Assembly: GCA_035687895.1 (NCBI GenBank)
Contig: DASRUE010000064.1
Span: 1 to 64,000 of the forward strand
Length of the DNA stretch: 64,000 bases
From: JAERML01 sp035687895
Lineage (GTDB): Bacteria > Bacteroidota > Ignavibacteria > UBA10030 > UBA6906
Reading direction: 5' to 3'
In this document: positions 1 to 8,505 of the stretch, one piece after another
Layout: each line of letters begins with the position of its first letter
Position numbering within the stretch: the first letter of the stretch is position 1
The notes under the pieces: model-generated
The model's input: the letters and a program-made list of their open reading frames with translations, nothing else
Told to the model about the DNA's origin: nothing
The model's database searches: none
Program-made: the position numbers and the translations under genes

Positions 1-330
1 TTTGTCCTGCTGCTGATCTACGGGGCCTACTTCGCGCTTCGGTCCGCAATTGATGTGGAGGAGAAACGCGCAACTCTTGCCGCCGTGTATTCGATCATAG
101 CCGCGGTAGTGATGCCATTTTTCATGTTCATCATGCCCCGCATTCTTGAGAGCCTCCACCCAAGCCCCATCCTGAGCGTGAGCAAAGAGCAGGGCTCTAT
201 GGCACCAAACATGCGCGTGCTCTTCTTTGCATCACTTGCAGGGTTCACCGGTCTCTACTACTGGATGTGGAACCTCCATGTCCGCGCGTCCCGTCTTGAG
301 TTCCACCGGTCCATGAAAGCAGGAGGATAG
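1..330 (+). CDS. ccmC: CcmC/CcsA-like haem exporter subunit, C-terminal part
   Basis: The window opens inside this gene, so only the last 109 residues are seen. The frame is open from base 1, so it does not begin at the internal GTG near base 55. Visible are three hydrophobic segments (about residues 1-17, 26-49 and 72-92) and a LHPSPIL stretch between the last two, where CcmC proteins keep a haem-interacting histidine before the final membrane helix. CcmC belongs to the haem-handling protein family and helps load haem onto CcmE in the inner membrane. The assignment rests on this pattern plus the ccmD-like, ccmE and ccmF genes directly downstream. The ccmA and ccmB genes, if present, lie outside the window. 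Confidence 0.75.
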   Translation, partial: FVLLLIYGAYFALRSAIDVEEKRATLAAVYSIIAAVVMPFFMFIMPRILESLHPSPILSVSKEQGSMAPNMRVLFFASLAGFTGLYYWMWNLHVRASRLEFHRSMKAGG

Positions 331-332
331 CC

Positions 333-467
333 GTGTTTGAGTTCTTGAACCAAAACCCATTGTACGTTGTTCTTGTCATTGTCCTGGTCGTCTGGCTGGG
401 GATCTACATGTATCTCTTCCGTATCGAAGGGAAGATCACGAGGATGGAAAAACAAACCGGGAAGTAA
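333..467 (+). CDS. ccmD: CcmD-like small membrane protein
   Basis: This 44-residue protein starts with GTG two bases after the ccmC stop. A GGAGGA ribosome site lies inside the end of ccmC, about four bases ahead of the start. One hydrophobic helix (about residues 10-29) is followed by a basic tail with KITRMEK. Size, single helix, basic C-terminus and position between ccmC and ccmE match CcmD, which is poorly conserved and helps release holo-CcmE from the CcmABCD complex. No sequence motif alone would prove it; the call depends on context. Confidence 0.65.
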   Translation: MFEFLNQNPLYVVLVIVLVVWLGIYMYLFRIEGKITRMEKQTGK

Positions 468-484
468 ACTGAGGAGAGCGATAT

Positions 485-877
485 ATGAATGCAAAGACGA
501 TCATTGCTGCGGTCATCGTGGTTGTTTTCATTATTTTCGGTGCGTATTCCTTCATGGACAGCAACGTGGAGTATGTCGATGTGGCTAAGGCAATGACAAC
601 GCACAAGAAAGTGCAGCTCAAAGGCTCCTGGAACCGCGACAAGGAGTCCTCGTTTGATCCGAAGACCAGTCAGTTTACGTTCTATCTTGTAGATGATAAC
701 GGGCAGGAATGCAAAGTTGTGCTCGAAGGTGCGGCGCCAAACAACTTTGAAATGGCAACGAGCGTTGTTGCAAAGGGGCGGTTCACCGAGGAAGGATACT
801 TTCACGCCACGGAAGTGTTGACGAAATGCCCTTCGAAGTATGAAGCTGAGGGAAGCGAAGTAAAGAAGACCACGTAG
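485..877 (+). CDS. ccmE: Cytochrome c maturation protein CcmE, CxxxY variant
   Basis: This periplasmic haem chaperone carries haem from CcmC to the haem lyase CcmF. The 130-residue protein has one N-terminal membrane anchor (residues about 5-23) followed by an OB-fold-like beta domain, as in the family. The usual haem-binding site near the C-terminus is His-x-x-x-Tyr. Here the aligned segment is LTKCPSKY, so residue 115 is cysteine and residue 119 tyrosine: a CxxxY motif. Such CcmE variants are known from some archaea and sulfate-reducing bacteria, whose ccm loci lack ccmH. A GAGGAGAG ribosome site precedes the ATG. It lies between the ccmD-like gene and ccmF in one probable operon. Confidence 0.85.
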   Translation: MNAKTIIAAVIVVVFIIFGAYSFMDSNVEYVDVAKAMTTHKKVQLKGSWNRDKESSFDPKTSQFTFYLVDDNGQECKVVLEGAAPNNFEMATSVVAKGRFTEEGYFHATEVLTKCPSKYEAEGSEVKKTT

Positions 878-920
878 CGGTCGTGTCGGGTACTGTTCTT
901 TGCACATAAGGGAGTATTGC

Positions 921-3218
921 ATGATAGGTGGAATCCTCGTCAAGCTCGCGTTCGTCACCTGCCTTGTTTCGGTTCTGGCATATTTCCAGAGCCACCGGCG
1001 GGGGAGGAACGAAGTCCTGAAGTATGCCCGCATTTTCTTCCATGCCACAGTCGTGACGGTGATGGTAACGGCTGCCTACTTTCTGTATCTCATCCTCACA
1101 CATCAGTTCCAATACACGTATGTCTGGAGCTACAGTTCCATCGAGCTCTCCACACCGCTCCTGATATCAACATTTTATGCAGGACAAGAGGGAAGCTTTA
1201 TGCTCTGGGCACTGTTCACCTCGTTGATCGGCGTCTTCTTGATGCAAGATTCAGCCAAGAAAGGATACGAGCCTCAGGTGATGACAGTGTTTGGTCTCAT
1301 CGAGCTGATGCTGTTGCTTATGCTCCTTGTAAAGAATCCATTCACATATGTATGGGAAACATGGCCCGGGCAGGTGGAAGCAGGCTTCGTTCCTGCGAAT
1401 GGACGGGGACTCAATCCGCTTCTCCAGAACTACTGGATGGTAATCCATCCGCAGGTTTTGTTCAGCGGGTTCTCCGCAATGGGTGTTCCCTATGCGTATG
1501 CCGTTGCGGCATTGATGAAGAAAGACTACACCAACTGGATCCGTCCCGCAACACCATGGCTTGTGTATGGTGCGCTTGTGCTGGGAACGGGCATCATGAT
1601 GGGCGGCTTCTGGGCATATGAGACTCTCGGTTGGGGCGGATACTGGGGATGGGACCCTGTGGAGAATTCGTCGCTTGTGCCATGGCTCTTTTCCGTCGCG
1701 GCAATCCACACAACGCTCTCACAACGGAAGAGCGGCGCCTTTATTAAGACCAACCTTGTACTCAGCATGTCTTGTTTTATCTTCGTTTTGTACTCCACTT
1801 TCCTTACCCGGAGCGGTGTCCTCGGCGAAACGTCCGTTCACTCATTCGTCGATCCCGGTATGTGGGCATACTGGTTGCTTGTCGGGATGCTTACGATGTT
1901 CTCCTTTCTCGGCCTCGGAATGATTTGGGTTCGCAGGAAAGAGATGCCGAAAGCACCCGTGAAGCATGATTACTACTCGCGAGAGTTTGCTCTGTTTCTT
2001 GGTTCAGCGGTACTTGTATGTGCTGCAATCTTCATTACCGTCGGCACATCAGCCCCCATCATCACGGGAATCCTACAGGGCAAGATCACCGCTGTCGACA
2101 TCTCATACTATGTCACGACGACTGTTCCTTTAGGAATCGCGATCGGCATCCTGGCAGGGCTCGGCCAATTACTCTGGTGGACGAAATCCAGGAAATCCGA
2201 GGTCGTAAAGAGTCTCCGATTGCCTGTTGCGCTCGCTCTCCTCACGACTGTTGTTCTGGTGTTTCTGGGGATGAATGACTGGATTACCGCATTGTTTGTT
2301 TTTGGTGCGGCCTTCGCGCTTTTTGCCAACCTCGCTGTCGGATTGCACATAGTGAAAGGAAATCCAAAATACGCAGGGGGCTCCATCGCCCATGTAGGGC
2401 TTGCAGTTATGTTCCTCGGTTTTGTTGCGTCCTCCAAATATGACGAGAAACAAACGGTAACACTCCCAGAAGGTCAAACCGTTGAGGCGATCGGCTACAA
2501 GCTCACCTACACCGGATTCCGACCAATAGATCGTGAGAAGTATGCTTTTGATGTCCACGTTGAGAAGGAGGGGAGAACTCATGTCATTTCCCCCATCATG
2601 TACTATAGCGAGTATACCAAGGGTCTGATGAGGAATCCCGATATCGTAAACCTGATCAGCAAGGATCTCTACATCGCCCCACTGTCACTAGAAGAGGCGG
2701 GGAAAGGAACTCGTGGAGCGACCGAGAAAGTCACTCTCAAGAAGGGGGATACTCGAAAGTTTGGTGATATGGATGTGACGTTTGTTGATTTTGATTTTCC
2801 GGTGATGGAGAAAGCGGCCATGCTGGAAAACAAAAAGGTTCGGATTGGGGCCAGGCTCTCGGTGAAGGAATACGGGAAGAAATCAGAGACCATTATTCCT
2901 GCCAAGATCATTGAGAATGGAGAACAAATTGATGAACCGGCCCGCTACAAAGATGCGTTCGAGTTCACCATATTCGGGATGACTCCTGATCGGGAGGCGA
3001 AGGAGAATTCAAGTGTGGAGTTGGGGGTGCTGGACCTGAAACAAGTGGGAGCACGGAACAACTCCGAGCAGAGAGATATGCTAGTGGTGGAAGCGAGCAT
3101 AAAGCCTTATATCAATCTTGTCTGGTCGGGTGTAATCATCCTGCTGGTTGGATTTCTCGTCACAATTGTGCGAAGGGTACAGGAAGCCCGACTAAAGTCA
3201 GTTTCGGTGCTGACCTAA
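921..3218 (+). CDS. ccmF: Cytochrome c haem lyase CcmF
   Basis: This 765-residue polytopic membrane protein transfers haem to apocytochrome c. The tryptophan-rich WWD signature WGGYWGWDPVENSS sits near residue 238, and many membrane helices fill the first two thirds. A periplasmic beta-rich region of about 200 residues precedes the final helix. The ATG is chosen over an upstream in-frame TTG because AAGGGAG lies 6 bases before it. CcmF is about 650 residues in proteobacteria, so this one is somewhat long. It ends the ccm cluster; a hairpin follows and no ccmH-type CxxC thioreductase gene is seen, which matters given the CxxxY CcmE upstream. Confidence 0.93.
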   Translation: MIGGILVKLAFVTCLVSVLAYFQSHRRGRNEVLKYARIFFHATVVTVMVTAAYFLYLILTHQFQYTYVWSYSSIELSTPLLISTFYAGQEGSFMLWALFTSLIGVFLMQDSAKKGYEPQVMTVFGLIELMLLLMLLVKNPFTYVWETWPGQVEAGFVPANGRGLNPLLQNYWMVIHPQVLFSGFSAMGVPYAYAVAALMKKDYTNWIRPATPWLVYGALVLGTGIMMGGFWAYETLGWGGYWGWDPVENSSLVPWLFSVAAIHTTLSQRKSGAFIKTNLVLSMSCFIFVLYSTFLTRSGVLGETSVHSFVDPGMWAYWLLVGMLTMFSFLGLGMIWVRRKEMPKAPVKHDYYSREFALFLGSAVLVCAAIFITVGTSAPIITGILQGKITAVDISYYVTTTVPLGIAIGILAGLGQLLWWTKSRKSEVVKSLRLPVALALLTTVVLVFLGMNDWITALFVFGAAFALFANLAVGLHIVKGNPKYAGGSIAHVGLAVMFLGFVASSKYDEKQTVTLPEGQTVEAIGYKLTYTGFRPIDREKYAFDVHVEKEGRTHVISPIMYYSEYTKGLMRNPDIVNLISKDLYIAPLSLEEAGKGTRGATEKVTLKKGDTRKFGDMDVTFVDFDFPVMEKAAMLENKKVRIGARLSVKEYGKKSETIIPAKIIENGEQIDEPARYKDAFEFTIFGMTPDREAKENSSVELGVLDLKQVGARNNSEQRDMLVVEASIKPYINLVWSGVIILLVGFLVTIVRRVQEARLKSVSVLT

Positions 3219-3250
3219 GGGTAACAATTGTTGGAGCAAAGCATAAGAGA

Positions 3251-3287
3251 AAAGCACGCCCGCTACTATTGGCGGGCTGATTGCTTT
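3251..3287 (+). terminator. Possible intrinsic terminator after ccmF
   Basis: A six-pair GC stem (3258-3263 with 3272-3277) with an 8-base loop is extended by a second pairing of AAAGCA (3251-3256) with TGCTTT (3282-3287). Only a short T-rich stretch follows. It lies between ccmF and the convergent DUF2231 gene and could serve both strands. Confidence 0.4.
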
Positions 3288-3368
3288 CTAACGGTAGAGA
3301 TACTTGGGATAACATCCTAACAGAATGAGAGATGGGGCATTTGTTCTCATACAGTGCCATAGATGGAT

Positions 3369-3797
3369 CTAGGGTGTTACCTTTACGCCGACACCTGACC
3401 CATAGACCATTTCCCCGCCGAACCAGGCCCCGACCCAAATGGCAACCAAAGCAGCAACTGTCAGCAGAAGATACATTGACCGCATCCCTTGGGGAAGTAG
3501 GGTCTTGTTCGATATGCGCCATAGAATAATGATGGCATACGCGGTCGTCGCAAGGAATGCCATCTCTTGGTGCGTCTCAAACTGACTTGAAACTTCTGCC
3601 GGAATCATAACCGTCTTCTCTGCAAGCAAACCTGTTGCTACCGCGCCGCCCAACCCAACACATCCCGCCAGTAGCAGCCACCAGGCCGTTCTCTCCAGAT
3701 CATCCCGCTTGAGGGCAACCCCCAGCAATTCGAAGACCAAGCTGACCGTAAGTAGTGCAACAGGGAAATGTACTATGAGCGGATGAATATTGGGCAT
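3369..3797 (-). CDS. DUF2231-like membrane protein
   Basis: This 142-residue integral membrane protein begins MPNIHPLIVHFPVALL, the His-Pro and His-Phe-Pro pattern of the DUF2231 family, and has four predicted helices. A second histidine-containing stretch (FETHQEMAF, around residue 75) recurs in the family; these histidines are candidates for haem or metal binding, but no function is established. The gene lies 34 bases downstream of bshB1 on the same strand, so the two are probably co-transcribed, and it faces the ccm operon. Proximity to the cytochrome c genes is suggestive only. Confidence 0.7.
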   Translation of the reverse strand: MPNIHPLIVHFPVALLTVSLVFELLGVALKRDDLERTAWWLLLAGCVGLGGAVATGLLAEKTVMIPAEVSSQFETHQEMAFLATTAYAIIILWRISNKTLLPQGMRSMYLLLTVAALVAIWVGAWFGGEMVYGSGVGVKVTP

Positions 3798-3831
3798 AGG
3801 CTATGCGTCATGAAAAAAGAAATAGTATTGC

Positions 3832-4551
3832 TTATGTGCCGAGGAGGTAGATGTCCTGGACTCCAATCGTTGCGTGCGAGAAGAATGGTTCACCATACTT
3901 CTTGCCAATACGATCTCCGTAATATTCGTAGCGCGTCCGGAGCATCTCAATAAAATCCGGTGAAGTGAGCACAGTTTTGGGCTCGTCGCTTGTTGGGTCA
4001 TGGAACTGTGACCGAAACGCGCGGACAGCGTTCATTCGTTGTTCATACTCCTCGGAAATGTCGACAACGAAAGAAGGAGCGAATTCGTACCATTGCATGA
4101 AGCTGTAGTACGCTCTCGGACGGAAGGGGGTCTGCCTCGCACCGTCAACCATTGTTTCGACTTTTTCGAGCCCGCTTGAAAACCACGCTTCTCGGCAAAG
4201 GGCGAATGCACGCTCGTGGTCAGGATGGCGATCCACGGAATATGGTATCAACAATACCTCTGGCTGGTATTTGCGGATCATCCGGACAAGCTCCAGTCGG
4301 TTCTCCATGGATGCCTCAATGTTACCGTCCGGCATGTGCAAACATTCCCTAGCGGTTGCACCGATAATTCTTGCGGCCTCAGCAGCCTCTCGTTTGCGGA
4401 TATCAGGCGTTCCCCGTGTGCCGAGCTCCCCCTCAGTAAGATCCACAATTCCGACTTTCCGCCCTTGCTTGACCAACTTAATGAGGGTTCCTCCGCAGGA
4501 GAGCTCCACATCATCTGGGTGGGCACCAATCGCAAGAACGTCAAGCTTCAT
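3832..4551 (-). CDS. bshB1: PIG-L family deacetylase, BshB1-type (bacillithiol biosynthesis)
   Basis: The 239-residue protein has the zinc-binding GAHPDDVELSCGG motif at residues 9-21 and the later HPDHERA histidine motif of the LmbE/PIG-L family. In bacillithiol synthesis such an enzyme removes the acetyl group from GlcNAc-malate before cysteine ligation by BshC. KLDVLAIGAHPDD and the overall length fit the BshB1 branch found in Bacteroidota. The ATG at 4551 is preferred over an upstream in-frame start because AAGGAAAAG precedes it and family homology begins there. Substrate is inferred from family; related deacetylases act on other N-acetylglucosaminyl compounds. bshA and bshC are not in the window. 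Confidence 0.8.
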   Translation of the reverse strand: MKLDVLAIGAHPDDVELSCGGTLIKLVKQGRKVGIVDLTEGELGTRGTPDIRKREAAEAARIIGATARECLHMPDGNIEASMENRLELVRMIRKYQPEVLLIPYSVDRHPDHERAFALCREAWFSSGLEKVETMVDGARQTPFRPRAYYSFMQWYEFAPSFVVDISEEYEQRMNAVRAFRSQFHDPTSDEPKTVLTSPDFIEMLRTRYEYYGDRIGKKYGEPFFSHATIGVQDIYLLGT

Positions 4552-4576
4552 ATCTTTTCCTTGAATGTTGAATGAA

Positions 4577-4605
4577 AATATACTGATTCTCCCTCTCGGA
4601 CGCAA
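4577..4605 (-). promoter_or_regulatory. Promoter of bshB1
   Basis: Reading the minus strand, TTGCGT (4600-4605) and TATATT (4577-4582) are 17 bases apart. The longer form TTG-N20-TATATTTTC also resembles the Bacteroidota consensus TTG...TAnnTTTG. The start codon lies 25 bases downstream of the -10 element. Confidence 0.5.
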
Positions 4606-4701
4606 AAGAAGAAGCGAGAAAGCGAGATGCATGGAACAGATATGGACCTGAGCCACGTCCTCATCTCACTTGTGGTGAGAGTTCTACTAAATCAGTATAT
4701 T
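4577..4701. repeat. 12-bp inverted repeat spanning the divergent bshB1/TonB promoter region
   Basis: AATATACTGATT at 4577-4588 is the exact reverse complement of AATCAGTATATT at 4690-4701. The left copy carries the bshB1 -10 element on the minus strand. The right copy holds a plus-strand TATATT that is 17 bases from a weak TGGTGA (4673-4678) and could drive the receptor gene. The repeat may simply be two similar promoter cores or may be a pair of operators for one regulator. Confidence 0.5.
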
Positions 4702-4758
4702 AGAGCATGTCGGTCTCATCCGAGGAACACACTGACTATCATTTGCTGATGGAAAGCT

Positions 4759-7281
4759 GTGAGTAGACTATTTCTTATGGTTGCGCTGCTGTCTTTCTTG
4801 AACTTCACCTGGAGTCAGGAGGGACAGAGTCTTGGCAGCATTGCTGGTGTGGTCGTAGCCGCAGAGACCGGTCAGTCACTGCCCTATGCGTCGGTTATGA
4901 TTGTCGACACCAAACTTCGCCTTGTCGCTGACGAAAAGGGGATGTTCAGGTTCCCATCAGTTCCTGCCGGCTCTTATTCGATTGTCGTCAACCTCGTCGG
5001 TTACCACGATACACAGGTCGAAGGCATTATCGTCAAACCTGATAAAGAGACAGAGCTGAAGATTCAGTTGAGTGAATCGACCATCCCATTGGCCGAGGTC
5101 CAGGTGACAGGAGAACGGGCTCGACGACTGGAGGATGTCCGTGCAAGCGTTCTTTCAGTATCACCTGTCCGGACTAAAACCCTCGCAGGGGTTGGAGAGG
5201 ATGTTCTGCGAACACTTCAGGCGTACCCGGGTGTTCTCAGCCCTAGTGACTTCACCTCTCAACTCGTGGTTAGGGGAAGCGGGCCAGATCAGAATCTTAT
5301 TGTGATGGATGATATTGAGATCTTTAACCCTTATCGTCTCTATGGATTAATTAGTATGTTTAACCCTGAAACTGTCGCGGATATCAATCTTATCACGGGA
5401 GGATTTCCGACTCGTTACGGGGACCGACTGTCAGCCGTGCTCGACGTAACAAACAAGGAAGGGGACAGGTCCGCGCCTTTGCGGGGTAGTCTCAATGCCA
5501 GCATCACCAACGCGAACGTTGTATTGAACGGTCATGCTCCCTTTGGTTTGGATGGCTCGTATGTTCTGTCGGCGCGGCGAACGTATTACGACTTGATCCT
5601 CGGCCCCATTGCCAAGAATGCCGGTCTCGTGCAGGGAGATGTCGCCTTTCCAAATTTCAGCGACGTCCAAGCGAAATTTGTTATGACCCCGTTCGCCGGG
5701 CACAAATTCATTGCAACGGGCATCAGCAGCAAGGATGGCGTTGACCTGATTACCGGCTCCGACTCTGATATGCCCGATAGCCTGCGCGTTGTTGACGATA
5801 CACGAAACGATGTTGTAGGCATCGCTTGGCATTATTTGCCGTCAACACAGTTCTTTTCGAGACTTACGACCTCATGGTACCGCAATGCGGGCACAACCGA
5901 ATTCGGGGGAGAATTCGTCGACCCATCCCTCGACCGGACGATTTATGAGAATGGGGGCGATACCACCGGAATCAGGTTTTTCACGGTCGAGTTCGACTCT
6001 CGCTACGTCTTTCGGAAGTATTCTGTGAAGGAAGAACTCACCTGGGCGCTTGAGGGCCATACGCTCGAGGCCGGTGCGTCAGTGGATTTCTTAAAAACCC
6101 AACTCATCTGGCACTTTCGCCCAGATGATGTTTTTCGTTCGATCTTGACGGTTCGCGGGATCGCCTTCGAGGAGGAATTTCTTCAGACGAAGGAATACAA
6201 CCGGTATGGTGTTTACCTCCAGGATAAGGTGAAGGTGTCCGGCGCGTTTTCGCTACAGCCCGGATTGCGGTTTGACCACTTCGAAATCCTCGGGAAGTCT
6301 TATCTGCAACCGCGATTCAATCTTCTCTTTTCCCTTGATCCGGTGACGACACTGCGAGGCGCATGGGGCATTTACTATCAATCACCGGGTTACGAAAAGC
6401 TCCTGGACCAGAACAGTTTTCTCGACCTCACCAACTCTGCCGTAGGAACTCTCAAAGCGGAGAAGGCCACACATTATGTCCTCGGCGTCGAGCGATGGCT
6501 TGACCCCGAGTGGCAAATCCGATTGGAAGCATATTACAAAAGATTTGATGACGTGATCGTGCAACGATACATGCCCGGAACGGTGATTAAAACGTCGCCA
6601 ATTCCGGGCGGGGATATCCGTCGACGTTCGGGATGGACAACACCCATCGCAACACAAGAAGATTCTCTTACCACAGATCCTTCGAACGAAGCAACGGGGC
6701 GTGCGATCGGGTTCGAAGTTTTGCTGGAGAAGAAGAACAAGTCTCAGGACAGCCGACTCTCCGGTTGGATCAGTTACGCACTTGCTTCTGCACAGCGCGT
6801 TCGAGATGGAATCACGACACCATTTCGTTTTGATCAACTGCACACTGTTAATGTTGTTCTGGACTACAAGATCGGTTCATGGCTGGAAGCTGGAATCCGA
6901 TGGCGCTACGGGACGAACTTCCCGTATACGCCACCAATCGGCATCGCTCCCCGCATTGTCAACGTCTCACGCGGTGCGGTACGGGCGGATTCCATTCAGG
7001 TGGACCTCAATGGCAATGTGATTTTCGATATCGACCGTGGCGGGGAGGAGAACAAGAATTCTGCCCGTCTCCCTCCGTATCACCGGCTCGACGTTCGTCT
7101 TACCGCCCATGCCGACTATTGGGGGTGGGACTGGAGTTTCTATCTTGACGTTATCAACGCCTACAATCACAAGAACGTTTTGAACTACAGGTTCTTCATC
7201 AACGATGACCTGACTGTTGGCAGGAGCCCTACACATATGTTGCCAATCCTCCCCACGTTGGGTGTGTCGGTCCGATTCTAA
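4759..7281 (+). CDS. TonB-dependent receptor with carboxypeptidase-regulatory-like domain
   Basis: This 840-residue outer-membrane protein has a signal peptide (about residues 1-19). A beta-sandwich carboxypeptidase-regulatory-like domain follows (about 26-112, with YSIVVNLVGYHDTQ), then a TonB plug (about 150-260, with LVVRGSGPDQNLIVMDD) and a long barrel ending LGVSVRF with a terminal aromatic, the BAM recognition signature. This architecture is typical of Bacteroidota receptors. No SusD-like partner is adjacent, so a polysaccharide substrate is not indicated; siderophore, cofactor or peptide uptake are all possible. The start is GTG; an in-frame ATG lies six codons on. It diverges from bshB1 and is followed after 21 bases by xseA. 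Confidence 0.88.
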   Translation: MSRLFLMVALLSFLNFTWSQEGQSLGSIAGVVVAAETGQSLPYASVMIVDTKLRLVADEKGMFRFPSVPAGSYSIVVNLVGYHDTQVEGIIVKPDKETELKIQLSESTIPLAEVQVTGERARRLEDVRASVLSVSPVRTKTLAGVGEDVLRTLQAYPGVLSPSDFTSQLVVRGSGPDQNLIVMDDIEIFNPYRLYGLISMFNPETVADINLITGGFPTRYGDRLSAVLDVTNKEGDRSAPLRGSLNASITNANVVLNGHAPFGLDGSYVLSARRTYYDLILGPIAKNAGLVQGDVAFPNFSDVQAKFVMTPFAGHKFIATGISSKDGVDLITGSDSDMPDSLRVVDDTRNDVVGIAWHYLPSTQFFSRLTTSWYRNAGTTEFGGEFVDPSLDRTIYENGGDTTGIRFFTVEFDSRYVFRKYSVKEELTWALEGHTLEAGASVDFLKTQLIWHFRPDDVFRSILTVRGIAFEEEFLQTKEYNRYGVYLQDKVKVSGAFSLQPGLRFDHFEILGKSYLQPRFNLLFSLDPVTTLRGAWGIYYQSPGYEKLLDQNSFLDLTNSAVGTLKAEKATHYVLGVERWLDPEWQIRLEAYYKRFDDVIVQRYMPGTVIKTSPIPGGDIRRRSGWTTPIATQEDSLTTDPSNEATGRAIGFEVLLEKKNKSQDSRLSGWISYALASAQRVRDGITTPFRFDQLHTVNVVLDYKIGSWLEAGIRWRYGTNFPYTPPIGIAPRIVNVSRGAVRADSIQVDLNGNVIFDIDRGGEENKNSARLPPYHRLDVRLTAHADYWGWDWSFYLDVINAYNHKNVLNYRFFINDDLTVGRSPTHMLPILPTLGVSVRF

Positions 7282-7302
7282 TCATTGTAGCCAGGATGCC
7301 GA

Positions 7303-8505
7303 ATGCAAAGTGATCCCTCCGTACTCACTGTCAGTGAGCTAACCCATCGGATCAAGCGGATGCTTGAGAGCGGATTTTCTTCCGTGCATTTACAGGGAGA
7401 AGTGTCCAACTTCAAGCGACACACATCCGGCCATGCTTATTTTACACTGAAGGACGAAAACGCCCAGATCTCTGCGGTCCTTTGGAGAAGTAGAGTACAA
7501 CAGCTTTCGTTCCTTCCTGAAGATGGGGCAAAGGTTATCATAAGTGGACGCATCACAGTCTATGAGCCCCGGGGAAACTATCAAATCGAAGTCCTCAGCA
7601 TCAGACCCGTTGGCATTGGCGAACTGCAGATGGCATTTGAATATCTCAAGAGGAAGCTGGCCGCCGAGGGGCTTTTCGACAGCGAGCATAAGCAATCATT
7701 GCCACCGTACCCCGAAAGGATCGGGATCGTCACCTCGCCAACGGGTGCGGCGCTCCACGACATCCTGAATGTTCTCCAACGCCGGTTTCCCGGTGTTGAA
7801 GTAGTACTCCGCCCAACCAAAGTTCAAGGAATTGAAGCCGCGGCTGATATCGCTGATGCCATTCGAGAGTTTAACGCATTCGGCAAGGTGGATGTGATGA
7901 TTGTCGGAAGAGGGGGGGGATCATTAGAGGATTTGTGGGCATTCAACGAGGAAGTAGTGGCGCGAGCCATCTTTCAATCAGCCATTCCCATCATCAGTGC
8001 TGTCGGACATGAGGTGGATTTTAGCATTGCCGACTTCGTCGCCGATCTGCGTGCGCCCACCCCATCTGCTGCTGCTGAACTGGTCGTGCGGGATCGATCA
8101 GCACTTCTTGATACTCTGCGGAATTATTGGTATACTATTCACCAGACAGTGACGCAGATGGTGAGTGACCGCAAAGACCAAATCCGACATCTCCTGAGCA
8201 GCTATTCCTTCAACAAACCCATTGATCTCTTGCGCCGACACACCCAGCGGGTGGACGAGCTTGATCGCAGCATGGCGGCCAGCGTCGCCCATCGTGTCGC
8301 ACTGGTGAGATCCCATGCTGATGCTCTCCATCACCGGATTAAAGCTCTGGATCCTCAGTTAACTTTGAAGCGCGGGTACGCGATCGTCTCCAAGAACGAC
8401 GCGATTGTTTCTTCCGCGACGATGCTGCATGCCAACGATGCGATCGACATTCGATTCCACGATGGCAATGTCAGTTCCACTGTTTCCCTGACTACACCCA
8501 CATGA
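7303..8505 (+). CDS. xseA: Exodeoxyribonuclease VII large subunit
   Basis: XseA is the catalytic subunit of the nuclease that degrades single-stranded DNA in both directions. The 400-residue protein has an N-terminal OB-fold nucleic-acid-binding domain (about 5-100), the catalytic domain with GRGGGSLEDLWAFNEE near residue 203 and VGHEVDFSIADFVADLRAPTPSAA after it, then a coiled-coil region and a short C-terminal segment. It is a little shorter than the 456-residue E. coli enzyme. The GRGGG stretch is written with a run of eight G bases. Its last codons overlap the start of xseB by four bases, so the two subunits are translationally coupled. Confidence 0.95.
   Translation: MQSDPSVLTVSELTHRIKRMLESGFSSVHLQGEVSNFKRHTSGHAYFTLKDENAQISAVLWRSRVQQLSFLPEDGAKVIISGRITVYEPRGNYQIEVLSIRPVGIGELQMAFEYLKRKLAAEGLFDSEHKQSLPPYPERIGIVTSPTGAALHDILNVLQRRFPGVEVVLRPTKVQGIEAAADIADAIREFNAFGKVDVMIVGRGGGSLEDLWAFNEEVVARAIFQSAIPIISAVGHEVDFSIADFVADLRAPTPSAAAELVVRDRSALLDTLRNYWYTIHQTVTQMVSDRKDQIRHLLSSYSFNKPIDLLRRHTQRVDELDRSMAASVAHRVALVRSHADALHHRIKALDPQLTLKRGYAIVSKNDAIVSSATMLHANDAIDIRFHDGNVSSTVSLTTPT

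Noticed and set aside
404..1048. Open frame of 214 codons on the minus strand across ccmE.
   Set aside because: Antisense to ccmE and ccmF, no motif, no ribosome site.
4552..4758. Cobalamin riboswitch ahead of the TonB receptor gene.
   Set aside because: The gap shows no B12-box-like or other riboswitch motif; only promoter-like sequence and an inverted repeat are seen.
7912..7919. Runs of eight or nine G in xseA (7912-7919), secG (15837-15845) and the lipid kinase gene (20646-20653), possible phase-variation tracts.
   Set aside because: Each run encodes an invariant glycine motif (GRGGGS, SKGGGLAG, VGGDG), and all three genes read through intact, so the runs follow from the protein motif.
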